From contig JBAIAC010000014.1 in NCBI GenBank assembly GCA_037349315.1, positions 23,351,001 through 23,415,000 of the forward strand: a stretch of DNA of 64,000 nt, given 5' to 3'. The position numbers were made by a program, and so were the translations under genes. This stretch comes from Chelydra serpentina (lineage: Eukaryota > Chordata > Testudines > Chelydridae). Positions 43,090 through 55,069 of this stretch are shown piece after piece (within the stretch, counting starts at the first letter, position 1; each line of letters begins with the position of its first letter). Under the pieces are notes generated by a model that did no database searches, was not told the origin of the DNA, and saw nothing but the letters and a program-made list of their open reading frames with translations.

Positions 43090-45300
43090 TTCAGCAAGGT
43101 ATTCCCAATCCCAAACCTTGAGGTATCAGTTTTGAAGCGTTAAGACAGATATCGGCAGTGACCATCGCCTGCTTAGAGCGAAGCTGATTTTCGACGAAGT
43201 GGTGGAAAAGAAGGCATTACAGATGGCAAACAGGAAACAGCAGCCAAAGACATTCGATGAAGCAAAGCAGAAAAAAGTGATTTCTGGGTTTGACTGGCGC
43301 CAGATGGAAAAGTGTGATGAGGACTATAGTATCTTTGCTGACAAGTTGAGATGTTGCATAAAAGCAGCTGAAATTACAAAGCTGAAGAAGGCGAAGGGAA
43401 GAATCTCGATTGAAACGAAAAGCTTGTTGGAGAAACGGAGAAACATGAAAAGGAGCTCGGATAACAACCTCGCGTACTCCATTTTGTGCATGCTTATACG
43501 GTGAAAACTGAAGAATGACTTCGAGAACTTCCGGAAAGAAAAGCTCCTTAAAACAACTGAATCACGCAAGAGCCTCAGGACATGCAAGCGGGAATTGACG
43601 CAGTATAGATTGAGCGTAACAGCATTGAAGAACAAGGATGGAGAGACAGTAATCGACAGAGCAGGGATGGAGGAGGTCTGCAAGGGCTTCTATACAGAAT
43701 TGTTCAAATCAAGAATCAACGTCCCCCTCCCAACCCTCGAAGAGTCAGAAGAACGCGTCCCCCCAATAATCGTCAGTGAAGTCCGAAGCGCACTACACCA
43801 GATGAAGAAGGGAAAAGCTCCAGGCAAAGATGGAATAACGTCAGAAATGATTTATGCAGGAGTCGAAAAACTTTGGAAGGCCCTCACTTTAAGATTCAGT
43901 CGATATTTTGAAGAAGGAAAAATACCATCAAGCTGGAAGGAGTCGAATACCATCTTGCTGCACAAGAAGGGTGATCAAGAAAATCTTAAGAACTACCGCC
44001 CTATATGCCTGCTCTCTCACATCTACAAGCTCTTCACAAAGGTGATAACGAATCGACTTTCGCAGAGTCTGGATGAACAACAGCCGAGAGAGCAGGCAGG
44101 GTTTCGAAGAAATTTCAGTACAATCGACCATATATTTACCCTTAGCCAGCTCCTAGAAAGAGCGAGGGAATACAAACTCCCGCTGTGCATTGCTTTTGTC
44201 GACTATGAAAAGGCCTTCGATAGCGTTGAGTTTAACGCAATATTAAAGGCGCTCTCAGAGCAGGGCATTAACATGCAGTACATTAGTTTGTTGAAGGAAG
44301 CGAATACTGGATGTACAACAGACATTACTCTCCTTGAAACTCCCCTCCGCATCCCAATCGAGAAAGGCGTAAAGCAAGGAGATACAATTTCACCGAAACT
44401 ATTCACCGCCTGCCTCGAAATGGTTATGAACAAGATCAATTGGAGGAGTGGTGTCAACATAAACGGAGGGAGATTATCTCATCTCAGATTTGCAGACAAC
44501 ATTGTACTAATTGCCAAAAGCACCAACCAACTGCAGAGCATGCTACGCAGACTCAACAAGAAAAGTAGTCAGGTCGGCCTGAAAATGAACTGCTGCAAAA
44601 CGAAATATATGCGATCAGACGTCTTACGAAAAGCCCAAATAACGGTAACAGGAGAAGACATCGAAGAAGTGGAACAGTACATATATTTGGGCCAAGAAGT
44701 TAATATGCGCCAAGACCTGAACGGAGAACTCTCGCGAAGGATTCGGGCAGGATGGTGTGCGTTTAATTCCATCAAGGATGTCCTCAAAGGAAAAATTGAC
44801 AAGACCACACGTAAAAATATTTTCAATTCAGCAGTGCTGCCAGCTATGCTGTATGGCAGTGAAACATGGGCACTGACGAAGAGAGAGGAGCAACGGCTGT
44901 TGGTAGCTGAAAGGGTAATGGAACGAGCTATGTTGGGAATCTCCGTTCTGGATCGTATACCAAATGAAATAATCAGAGAACGCAGCGGTGTGAAAGATAT
45001 TGTCGTGGAAAGCAGACATAACAAGATGCGATGGGTGGGCCACACAGCACAGCTCACGGATAACAGGTGGACCGCAATTATTGCTGAGTGGTACCCGCGA
45101 GAACAGAAAAGACCCCCCGGTCGGCCTCCAAGAAGATGGGAAGATGACATCATTAAACGTTTCGGACGAACGTGGAGAAGAAAGGCAAGAGTGCGAGAAG
45201 AATGGCAGATGTGTTGTGATCGGCGCAGTCTTAACGACAGCTGAAGTCCGATCGATCCAGGTGAAGACAGATATCAGAAACACAGGTTTGATACTTTGTA
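43090..45300 (+). mobile_element. 5'-truncated RTE-like LINE
   Basis: Sequence with conspicuously more CpG than its surroundings. It starts inside the endonuclease C-terminal end and continues through reverse transcriptase to a short 3' tail. The exact ends and target duplication were not found. It is the only copy in this window. Confidence 0.75.
43136..45244 (+). pseudogene. RTE-like endonuclease/reverse transcriptase ORF with one stop
   Basis: One frame runs from TDIGSDHRLLRAKL (end of the AP-type endonuclease) to the stop at 45242-45244, broken only by TGA at 43502-43504. Blocks seen: KGKAPGKDGITSEMIY, NYRPICLLSHIYK, FVDYEKAFDSV (motif A Asp), GVKQGDTISPKLF (motif B), LRFADNIVLIA (motif C) and the C-terminal GRPPRRWEDDI...W module common in RTE-type elements. 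Motif C reads FADN where FADD is expected; a G-to-A change would explain it and should abolish catalysis. The frame is otherwise clean for about 700 codons, so the insertion is probably young. Confidence 0.8.
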
Positions 45301-46675
45301 CACTATCTTTAGTAGGGAGAAATACATAGAAATAAAAGCTGCTTAAAATCTGCTTACTTTCTCTAACAGATACACTCTGTTACTGCTATTATCTCCTCTA
45401 TTTCAGTCAATTGTTTTTCACTCCATTAAAATGTATTTATTTAATTTTAATATATGTGATTATGTTTTTTTCTCTTTTATTTTCACTCAATTTTTGCTCC
45501 AGCTGTAACAAAACCTTTGCTTTTTCAGCTTGAGAAGCTAAGAATAAAATTAATTTATGGCTAACATTTGCTGAACATTCAAATGAGCACATAAAGAAGC
45601 AAATTCCATTATTTGGGGGCATTTGTGTGTGAGAGCCAGAATTGGAGACAACTCTTCAATCAAAAGGAGAATCTTTGGAAACTCTGCTTTCAGACAATAA
45701 TTCTCCATGCAGATAACTAGTAGTGGTGCAGGCAGAGGAAGAGGCAGAAATACAGAAAAGTCAGTACACAAAAGGAATGAGAATTCCAACAACTTCAGTC
45801 AGAAAATGAAAAGCCTCAGACAAATTTAGATTAGCAATTTGAGATTTCTCAGCAAATGAAGTTCTTGCTTCAGAGATGCAGAGATTTCTATGCTAATTTC
45901 TTTTTTAAAAATGAAGAACTTGCTGAGTGCCTAGCCACAATTGCAGAGTGCATATAGACAGCAGAGTGAATAGGATGAATGTTAGTAAAGACTCTTTGTA
46001 AATCAAAACCCGGATGAACCTTTTTGGAGGATTGACTGAGCTGAGTGGTCTCCAAATGAAACCTGAAAAATAGAAGTTACAGTCAAAGAAACGAATTTAT
46101 TCTTCTATTAATGTGTGAAGGATTTATGAGTGCAACCTCAAGTTACATTTGTGGGAGTTATGTATGTTAATCGGAGAATACCCCCACCCCAAAACTAAGG
46201 TTCTGTGATTAAACTGACACTTGTGTCACCTCCTAAATCTCCCAGAGTTAGCATTTTTCTGACTACAGTATAAAGATCTGGACCCTTGTTATGACAAAAA
46301 TGTCTTTCTGTCAGTAAACAATGTTATGTAGTTGACACTTCTAAAATAACATTTCTCTCAAAAAGAAACATTCATAATGGCGTCTAGTGAACCATTCATT
46401 AGTCTATTCTACTTGCAGGCCACCCTTCATAATAACGTAAATGATATATTATTTTGGCAAGAGATATGAACCATACAGAAACAACCTACTTCCCTTCACA
46501 GTTATATTAAATGCCTTTCCCTACCATTGTTGGTACCTTGTCTAATTCAGGGCTCTATTATATCTTGCTGAAGGCTGACTCACATCGGGGAGGGAAAGAG
46601 GTGCACCCTCAGAGCTTTGCCTGGAGGCATTATAAGAAAATCATCTATAATAAAGATTAAAAGAAATGTACAGCC
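45300..46675. other. Intergenic sequence
   Basis: AT-rich, no gene or recognisable element. Confidence 0.4.
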
Positions 46676-46677
46676 TG

Positions 46678-46710
46678 TCTCTCTCTCTCTCTCTCTCTCT
46701 CTCCCCCCCC
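46678..46710 (+). repeat. (CT)n microsatellite and C run
   Basis: An uninterrupted CT tract of about 26 bases followed by eight C. Confidence 0.95.
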
Positions 46711-47299
46711 TTTTGTGGAAGTTCATTGAGGGGAGGTACTGATAAGGTTGCTTATTTATTCAGCTGAAAAACCTGGCCATTATTCAAGAATGGGGAGTTC
46801 ATATGCTGGTGAGCTATAACTTTCTTTTGTTCAGAATGTCTGGCTAGCTAGGTTCGTATATAGCCCCCTTAAACAATGGCCTCTGCCCAGAAAGAAGACA
46901 GAGAGAAATTAAAAAGTGGAAATGAAATAAGAGTGATGCTTTCGGATTTAATGTGATTTAAAATTATAATCAGGATTTTCTCATTTTACAAGCTAAAGGT
47001 TTAATGTTTTTAAAGGAAATCTTTTTGGGATGCTCTTTGTGATTTACAATAGAAAATGACTATTCTGCTGAGACAAACACTGTGCATCAAATGTTTGAAA
47101 GGATGGGACTGGGTAGAACACAAATTATTTGCAAGGCAGTTTTTTTTACAGTGGAAGGATTTGCCCAATTAAATTGAAATGTGGATTCTCAATCCTTGCC
47201 TAGTTTCCACTCTGTAGGGAGAATCCACTGGCTGATTTAATTTGTAAAATATCTGTTATATACTATTTCAAGTCCACTTCCCTTCCAATGGAGGGCTAT

Positions 47300-47480
47300 G
47301 TGAGTTTATAGACTAACAGACGTATTGGAGCATAAACTTTTGTGGGTGAATACCCACTTCGTCAGATGCACCCTTCAGAGCAGCCTTCAGGGCAATACAT
47401 CTGTTAGTCTATAAGATGCCACAGGACTCTTTATTGCTTCTACAGATCCAGACTAACACGGCTACCCCTCTGACATGTGA
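47300..47480. repeat. Interspersed repeat with internal inversion
   Basis: TATAGACTAACAGACGTATT at about 47310 is repeated inverted near 47393-47413 with one change; the right part ends CAGACTAACACGGCTACCCC. It resembles a repeat common in turtles, but the family name is uncertain. Confidence 0.5.
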
Positions 47481-48780
47481 GTTTAGCTCTCTTGGAGAAT
47501 AACATACTAGAAACAGGATATTCAATATTCATGCTCCAGTGTCTACTTAAATAATAAGTGGAGAGATTTTTCCTATGCTTTTATGTTGTGAATGAAGTTG
47601 TAGTTTCTTTGAAAAAGCTATTACTGTTTGTCAGTAGTATGAGCATAAAATTAAATTTGTTTTGTGAGCTGAGCTGGGTGGGGGGGGGGACCCCATTAAA
47701 AAGAGAGTGAAACCAGCCAGCCACACCACTTTAGACTCATTTATGTATGTGCAATATGAAAGATATATTGTAAGCCAGTAACGATAACGAGACAAAAGGA
47801 GAAAACAGAAGCTCCCACCTAGTACCTGGCTTGCTACCAAATTGATACAATATTTTTTTGAAGCCTCAATCAACATGATGACTCCAGACCTGGGATCCAG
47901 ACAATGACTCAAGGTGATTGGGTAAGGAGGGAGTGAATGTGGCTGCAGACACATGGTGAGTTGCAAAGATATGCCACCTTTATACTTCCCTGATCTTCAT
48001 GGCTTCCTTAGACCAGGCTAAGGACCTGATCTAACTGATGCCTTGCAGCAACAACTCTCTAGGGAATCCCACACAGCCCAACATCAGGAGCTGTGGTGGT
48101 GGCAGGAGCTAGCTGTCATCTTCCTGCTATTCCACTTTAGTGGATTTTTCAGTAGGCCAGTTTTAAGTCTGCTTTGTGCCTCTGTAGCAGTAAAAGTAGT
48201 CTTAAGGTAGGAAGGGTCTGCTCCATGATGCTCAGCCCCACCAATCCATGCATCCCTTTCACTGCATTGTATTTATATTTCTAGATATAATACCTTGGGT
48301 TTGATTAACAAAGTTTTGATTCTGTTCACCAGTAAGTGGTCATATAGTGAAGAAAGAACTTGTCAGGATATGCAGAATGGGCTGATGGAGGCATTTAAAA
48401 ATTATAAACACCACTTAAATGGTAGGAGACGAGGAGGCATGAATTTCTTCCGTAGAAAGGAGCCCTTGACCAGGTTACCACAGATATCTGAAAATGTCTA
48501 GTTTCTTCGTCATTGTCCACTACATGCTCAAAAATTATAGAAAAAGGGAGATTGCTTTTCATATATTCCTAAATAACTTGAAATCGTTGTGGCCATACGT
48601 CACTAGGTGGCACTTTTGCTCCAATTTGTCTTGCATTTAACAAATGGTGAGAAAAGAGGTAAATTATTTTCACATTGTTATAGGGCTTTGTTGTAGCAGT
48701 TGGTAAAAGTGGCATAGATCTGAGAAGATGACATTTTCCTACCTATAATCTACCATAGAAAAATGACGGATAATATGTAG
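47480..48780. other. Intergenic sequence
   Basis: Nothing recognised; a G run of nine lies near 47680. Confidence 0.4.
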
Positions 48781-48789
48781 CATTTTTAT

Positions 48790-48960
48790 TTGTAGAGCTC
48801 AAAGGGCTCTAAGATGGTTGGTATCATTACCCATCCTTTTCCATATGGTGCAAGTGAGGTACAGAATAGTTTAGAGACTTGCTCAGTGTCACATAGGGAG
48901 TCAGGACATTGTTGGAATCCAGGCCATCCTGTGCTCTGCCCAATTTAGCTGCCTTTTTAC
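48790..48960 (+). repeat. MIR-like SINE
   Basis: Follows MIR order: CATTACCCATCCTTTTCC, GAGGTACAGAATAG, TTGCTCAGTGTCACATAGGG, GTTGGAATCCAGGCC. Decayed but readable. Confidence 0.65.
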
Positions 48961-50740
48961 TAGGCTCAATGATATTTTACTTTTTTTTTAGCTGTACATT
49001 ACAAGGGTGAAGGTCACTGGAAATGTAATTTCCTTGTGCTGCAATGTACCCCTAGACTTGAGACTAAGTACTATGAATTAGTTATAGTTGTTTTTGCAAA
49101 GAAGTTAATGTAGCAAACTCACTTTAGAGTCTATATCTACACCAACGGTCACCAGTGTAAGCCACAGAAGAAAGTTTGATTAGAGGAAGTGGGGAAGGTA
49201 CCATGGAAGTGAGTGACTGAAACCTTCCATCAAGTAGGTCCCGTGTGCCCATAGAGTATGTGTTGCTGACGAGAAAGACAGGCTGGCTAGGTGGTGGGGA
49301 CATTAGACACATTTCCTCAGCCAGCAGGCACAACAAATACAATGTATATCATGTTTAAGCCTAATCTAGAAGATTCATTAGTAATATATTTCTTGTTCTC
49401 AACACCCAAAACAAGAGCTTCTTTAGCTAGTCACATTTTATACTCTTTCCTGTCGTTAAATTATGTAGAAACAACAGATTTTGAGATAAAAACAAATCTG
49501 AATGTCAGAGCAACTTACGTTTGAAAAGATTTGCATTCAGATACCTCAAGAATGATGTTACAGTATTTCCCTCCTCAGGAAGAGAAGGTAAATATGTTGC
49601 AATTCTACTATTAGTTCAGTGTTTCAGAAAGTTACTGGTCCTAGTGAGGATGGCATCATTTACTACAGATGGAGAATAGTTTTAGTAGGTGTTGGTGGGA
49701 TGAGGTGGATACATTTTCTATAATGTAAACAAACAAGACAATAAAAAATAAGATATGGGTCTTTTTCTTTAAATAAATGCAAACTTTTCAAACTTGAATT
49801 ATCAGTAGAAAGGAACATCAGTTTTCATTTTAGACATTTTTTGCCTAGTCACTCAGTTCACTTTACTTCAAATAACAGTGTTTTACATTTAGGACGTTTT
49901 CATTTCTTTGTCTTTGTTTATTTTAAAAAATGCAATTAATTTTTTAAACACTAGAAAAGGAAAGTAACCAAGAACAAATGAAAAGGAGTGGAGGGGGAGG
50001 AAATGAAAGATAGGAAGAAAGGATCTGGGCTTAAATGTGAGACTTATACAGGCATGGACTAGCAGTCTAGTTGAAGATTCTCCTGTGGGAACAGAGGCAT
50101 CCAAGCAAAAGGCAGAAAGCCAACCCCAGGGCTAGGATACAAAGCTGAGTTTTGAGGACCCTTCACAATAAGCATAACAGTCAGAGGGAAAAAAACCTTT
50201 ATCATGGTGCAAACACACAGTTTAATATGTGTTCAGCCAGGGCCATTCCCTCCCCCCGAACCTCCCTGACCCAGAACGGTGCTGGGGATATAACCCATCA
50301 TCTCTGGGGGCACTCGGACCCATGTTGGGCTCCCCTTCCCTGTAGGCATGTGGGTTTGAAGAAGAAAAATGGCAGGGAGGAGCCAGACAAATTCAAGCTG
50401 CCAGGAGCAGCGCCAGAAGCAGTCAGGGTCCCTTCAGACAGCGAGGATGACATCAGACTTCTTTGTTGCAGTTTTGGCTGGATGTTCTCCCCCTGCTGTT
50501 GATTGGCTGTTTGTGCCAACCTCCTTTTGCCTCCTCTCTGTCTCTTCACCTCAACTTTCACCTGCCCCAAGTGCCTCCCGTTCTCCCTTCCCTCCTGCCC
50601 TTGCCCCCCCCCCCCAGCTTTTTATTTAGCTAATCCTGAACTAAACCCCCTACCCTAAGAGTTTAAAACAAAATAATCATGGCACTAACATGAAGTTTGC
50701 CAGCCATCACTCTGTTCACTCCATTTGCCTGTCATAGCTC
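48960..50740. other. Intergenic sequence with a GC-richer patch
   Basis: No conserved gene seen. The 50200-50640 patch has open frames on both strands but no splice or domain support and ends in a C run; it may be a repeat of unknown class. Confidence 0.35.
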
Positions 50741-50779
50741 TTTCCCCTGGCCTTTGTATTTGGTCTGTTTAGATTGTTA

Positions 50780-50890
50780 GACCTTCAGGGCAGGTACCGT
50801 CTACTCCTCCTGCTTGCAGAGTGCCTAGCACAATGGGACCTTGTTCTTGGTTAGCCTCTAGGCACTACTATAATACAACTAATAAACGAT
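50780..50890 (+). repeat. Interspersed repeat fragment
   Basis: GAGTGCCTAGCACAATGGGA followed by CTAATAAACGATA; same core as the segments near 1030 and 8735. Confidence 0.4.
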
Positions 50891-51689
50891 AGAATAAGTA
50901 ACCTATATCTAACCTATACATCTCTATCCTGTTATGTTTTAGATGTGTGCTGCAATGACATATTTTAGCAGGTAGTAATGTCACAAATGTTTTATATTGA
51001 GTTTTACAGTGTATATATATCATGATGGTAACTCTTATAGCAAGTCTCTGGATAAAATCATATTTTAATTTTTTTCTTGAAGCCCAAGATCCTGGATTTA
51101 TGGGATTAGGTGAGAATTAGCTTTCAGGTGATTTGTGTATTTTTAAAGTAAGTTTGCAGCCCTCATGTTTGTGGAGAAAATGTTACTCAAGTGCAGCATA
51201 AAGGCTCAGAAAGGAACCCCAAATTTATTATTTAAAAACATTCTCATAATTTTTGAGGCTTGACTCATGATTTTTGCATGCTTGGGGTTGGCAATACTGT
51301 GTATACCTGATGACCAGAAGGTGAGTTAGTCAGTTTAGATAAAATACAAACTAGACATTCCACCAAAACTCAACCTAAACCAAATCTAACCTGAACCCTT
51401 TGCAAGTTTGAAAAAGTTCTCCCCCTGCCAAAACAGATTTCAGTTGGTGGTTTGTCCAATTCTCCATAGACAAATGTCCACATCATGAAACTTACCACCA
51501 CCATTGAGAGCCTTTGACAGTCCCAGCAGAGGCAATAGTTGAAAGGGCAATGCGATGTAATTACACTTTCATTCCAGAATGAAGCAGTCTTCCCAGTTCA
51601 ACATTAGAAATACCTAGATAAATAGATTAAATAGGGCACAGTAGAAACTCACTGGAAGATGTAAGAGGCAGGCTGTTCTTGTAGTTTAG

Positions 51690-51780
51690 AATGGGATCCA
51701 AGGGATCTGGGTTCAATTCCCAGCTGTTCTAGCCTTTCTGCTTTTCCTTGTGCAAGTAACAATCTTTCAGTGCTTCAAGT
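51690..51780 (-). repeat. MIR-like SINE fragment
   Basis: Plus strand GATCTGGGTTCAATTCCCAG then CTTGTGCAAGTAAC is the reverse of the MIR 3' half. Confidence 0.5.
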
Positions 51781-52304
51781 TTGCATAGGCCTCCATATTC
51801 TACTGTAACAAACATCAATAATTAGGAAAATATGGCAAAGCTTTCACTGCTGCTGTCTATGCCGCTGGTATTGATGGACAATTGAGTTCTGACAGTCTCT
51901 AGATTGTGGTGTTTTATGCTAGGTGGTTGTAATGGTTCTGGCCATGCGATATGATCTATTGCAGACAAGGTTCCAGACGGAAAGCTCAGGCCCATTAAAT
52001 GCCCCATGTGAATGCAAAGGATACACATCCCAGGATGAGTCTCAACAGCTTTGTAAATGAGACTTTTATTTTCAACCAATTCTTTCCAGAGTCTTATTAC
52101 ATGGAGATGCACTTGACATCCAATCAGACTATTATTTGGTACAGTATTTGATGAAGTCAAAAAGGTAGATTCATAACATGCCTACCACATACCATTACAG
52201 TTGGCTCCAACCAATATCCCAGATCACGTACTATAAATTTTGAGGAAGGAAGTGACATACTTCGGAATCCAAACCTGGATCTTCTCGGACTGGGCTAAAC
52301 TTAC

Positions 52305-53091
52305 TTACAAACTTACTTCCTGCACTTAGGACGGAAGAATCCCATGCACTGCTACAGACTAGGGACCGAATGGCTGGGCAGCAGTTCTGCAGAAAAGGAC
52401 CTAGGGGTTACAGTGGACGAAAAGCTGAATATGAGTCAACAGTGTGCCCTTGTTGCCAAGAAGGCTAACGGCATTTTGGGCTGTATAAGTAGGGGCATTT
52501 CCAGCAGATCGAGGGACGTGATTATTCCCCTCTATTCGGCACTGGTGAGGCCTCATTTGGAGTACTGTGTCCAGTTTTGGGCCCCACACTACAAAAAGGA
52601 TGTGGATAAATTGGAAAGAGTCCAACGGAGGGCAACAAAAATGATTAGGGGGCTGGAGCACATGACTTATGAGGAGAGGCTGAGGGAACTGGGATTGTTT
52701 AGCCTGCAGAAGAGAAGAGTGAGGGGGGATTTGATAGCTGCTTTCAACTACCTAAAAGGGGGTTCCAAAGAGGATGGATCTAGACTGTTCTCAGTGGTAG
52801 AAGATGACAGAACAAGGAGTAATGGTCTCAAGTTGCAGAGGGGGAGGTTTAGGTTGGATATTAGGAAAAACTTTTTCACTAGTAGGGTGGTGAAGCACTG
52901 GAATGGGTTACCTAGGGAGGTGGTGGAATCTCCTTCCTTAGAGGTTTTTAAGGTCAGGCTTGACAAAGCCCTGGCTGGGATGATCTAGTTGGGGTTGGTC
53001 CTGCTTTGAGCAGGGGGTTGGACTAGATGACCTCCTGAGGTCCCTTCCAACCCTGAGATTCTATGATTCTATGATTCTATGATTATCATTA
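52305..53091 (+). mobile_element. Young 5'-truncated CR1 LINE
   Basis: Open frame 52344-52988 encodes the last 214 residues of the CR1 polyprotein ([51 protein letters not shown]), then a 3' UTR with GGTTGGACTAGATGACCTCC and four ATTCTATG-type units. The flanks repeat GACTGGGCTAAAC(T/G)TAC (52288-52304 and 53092-53108), an apparent long target duplication. Confidence 0.9.
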
Positions 53092-53214
53092 GACTGGGCT
53101 AAACGTACACCTCAGATCCAAAGAACCTAAGATCTGGGTCTGATGAGATGAAAACTCCACACTGGCAAATAAAGGGTTAACAGTCTTCTGGCTTAATTCG
53201 TCCACCAGTTTTCT

Positions 53215-53880
53215 TCCATGGGAGAAGGAAGATGGTAAGGCCCAATTCAGTATCAGGCCCAGCTTCCAAAGAGGTAGGCCTGAAGAAAAGTTGTGGAAAG
53301 ACTGTGATCAGGGGATGGCCAGAGGCTAGGAGTAGCCTTGAGGAAGTTCCTTAGTTGTGCGCTGGGGAAAAAGCTGCACAAGGAGACCACTCCAGGAGAG
53401 GAATAGTTGTGGAGGCTTCAGCCCTGTGAGAGATACTGATAAAGAGGGGAAAGGTAGGAGCAGCCCAGGGAGGTAGTGATGGTTTGTAAGGAGCAGTCTG
53501 TAGCTGCCTAACACAGTTATCTGTGGGCTGCAGTCCAGAGGAGAGGGTGGGCCTGGGTTACCCCACCTCTTCCCCCTGAAAGAGGGGAAGAAGACTAAAA
53601 AAGGCAAAGATTGAGTCCCAGACAGGGACTTAAGGCCTGGTGTAAAGGCCATGAGACTGTTTTTCTGTTTGGATTATGCTGGAAGGGGACTGAAGCTGAA
53701 AGGCTAGAGGGCTGGGCCATGGAAGCTTCAGGTTGCGGCAGAACCAGAATGGCAGACAAGAGAGGGTGCAACACAATCTCTTCAACTGAGGGTGTGCTTT
53801 GGAAGTTTGTTTCCCCATTACATTGGGGTTTTCAAAATCCAGATACTAATTTTCTGGCTTAGAGCTCCATTTACTAAAGC
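53215..53880 (+). repeat. LTR-like fragment
   Basis: GAGAGGGTGGGCCTGGGTTA, a purine-rich body and a CTGGCCATGG region resemble the LTR at 37310 (AGAAGGCGGGCCCGGGTTCC). Ends not found. Confidence 0.4.
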
Positions 53881-54159
53881 ACCTCTACACTCTCAGAGTA
53901 GTATAAAGGGGCCTTAATGTCAATGAGAATCAGGGTGTTTTACTGATGTAGTTATATTCTGTAAAGTATTTCTTTGGCAACTACAGTCTTTCTTGTACAG
54001 ATATTTATAGACTAATTTGTTACAACATATGAAAAGGAAATAATGGACAAATGCTAACCAGGCTGAAATAGATTTTATACACTAATCTCATCAAGGGTTC
54101 ATGGCACGTTTCTGTCTCAGAAAATAGAATGACAGTCTTCAAGTATACAACCTTATAAG

Positions 54160-54705
54160 AGGGCAGTGGGCCTAGAGCACACAGTCTCTCTCTGCCTTTA
54201 GAGGGAAAAGGGCCTGGCTTCTGGGGAGCTAAAGAGGGACCTCAAGTGGGGCAGCACCAGGGGAAGGCAAGGGGAGCTGGGGAGCTCCCATCTGGAACCC
54301 CCCTGGGCTGCAAGGCCTTGTGCAGTGCCTAAACAGGTTCTGGGGCTGCGAAGGGGAAGCTAGAGAAAGGCAGCAGGTCTGAACCTCTCTTGCCTATGAT
54401 GACTGGCTATTACAGACTGCAGTCTGCCTCAGTGAACAGGGGCTTGATGATGACTGGCAGTAACCCATAGGCTGAAGCAAGGAGAGGATAGAAGGTTGAC
54501 GGGGTCCCCTGGGAGGGGAGACCCAGACTGAGGGGGTACTGCCAGGGAGCAGCACCCCAGACAAAAGGGCACCAGTGTCCGGGAGGGACACGGGCCAACG
54601 GCGAGCGGGACAGCGACCAGCAAAGGGTGCTCTGGGCTGGAAAAAAGAGCTAATTCCCGGACAACCAGCAGGAGGCACTGCTGGGTGAGTCCCACACTGT
54701 TACAC
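54160..54705 (+). repeat. LTR-like fragment
   Basis: GGGAGGGGAGACCCAGACTG, GTGTCCGGGAGGGACACGGG, GAGCTAATTCCCGGACAACC and GGGTGAGTCCCACACTGTTA are ordered as in turtle LTRs; a related GAGCTAATTCCCAGACTGAC occurs near 62100. Confidence 0.45.
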
Positions 54706-54867
54706 ACTGATAAAACACCCCAGATTAAAATTAAAATAATTAGATACATGAAAAATGTGTTTACCCAATAAGCACCAGAAATGGTTATTCAATTCATGAT
54801 GACTTCACTCTTTTCCTAGTGCAGTTTGTCTATTCAGGCAAAGTCCTTGCTCCCTCCTTGTATGTAA

Positions 54868-55033
54868 GGGCTTGTCTACACAGAGCAGTAATGCAGATTA
54901 TAGGGGTGTGACTTCTAAAGTGCACTAATGTGTTGCACATTATTTGGCCCTATAGACCCTGATGCTGTGCACTAAGATTCCCTAGTGCACTTTCATGTAG
55001 TGGTGTTTGAAACAGTACTATGTTGAAGTGCAC
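54868..55033 (+). mobile_element. Harbinger-type MITE fragment
   Basis: TAA|GGGCTTGTCTACAC start at 54865-54868 followed by repeated AGTGCACTA blocks; right end uncertain. Confidence 0.45.
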
Positions 55034-55069
55034 TAGGAAACAAACACTAAACCAGGGGTTCACTAACTA

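Noticed and set aside
44569..45153. 194-residue antisense open frame
   Set aside because: Shadow of the RTE-like reverse transcriptase frame, whose motifs are on the plus strand.
50152..50629. Possible coding gene in a GC-richer patch
   Set aside because: Overlapping frames on both strands, no domain, no splice or codon signal that I can see.
53066..53090. Short direct repeats that could look like a repeat array
   Set aside because: These are the ATTCTATG terminal units of a CR1, with no spacers; not a CRISPR array.
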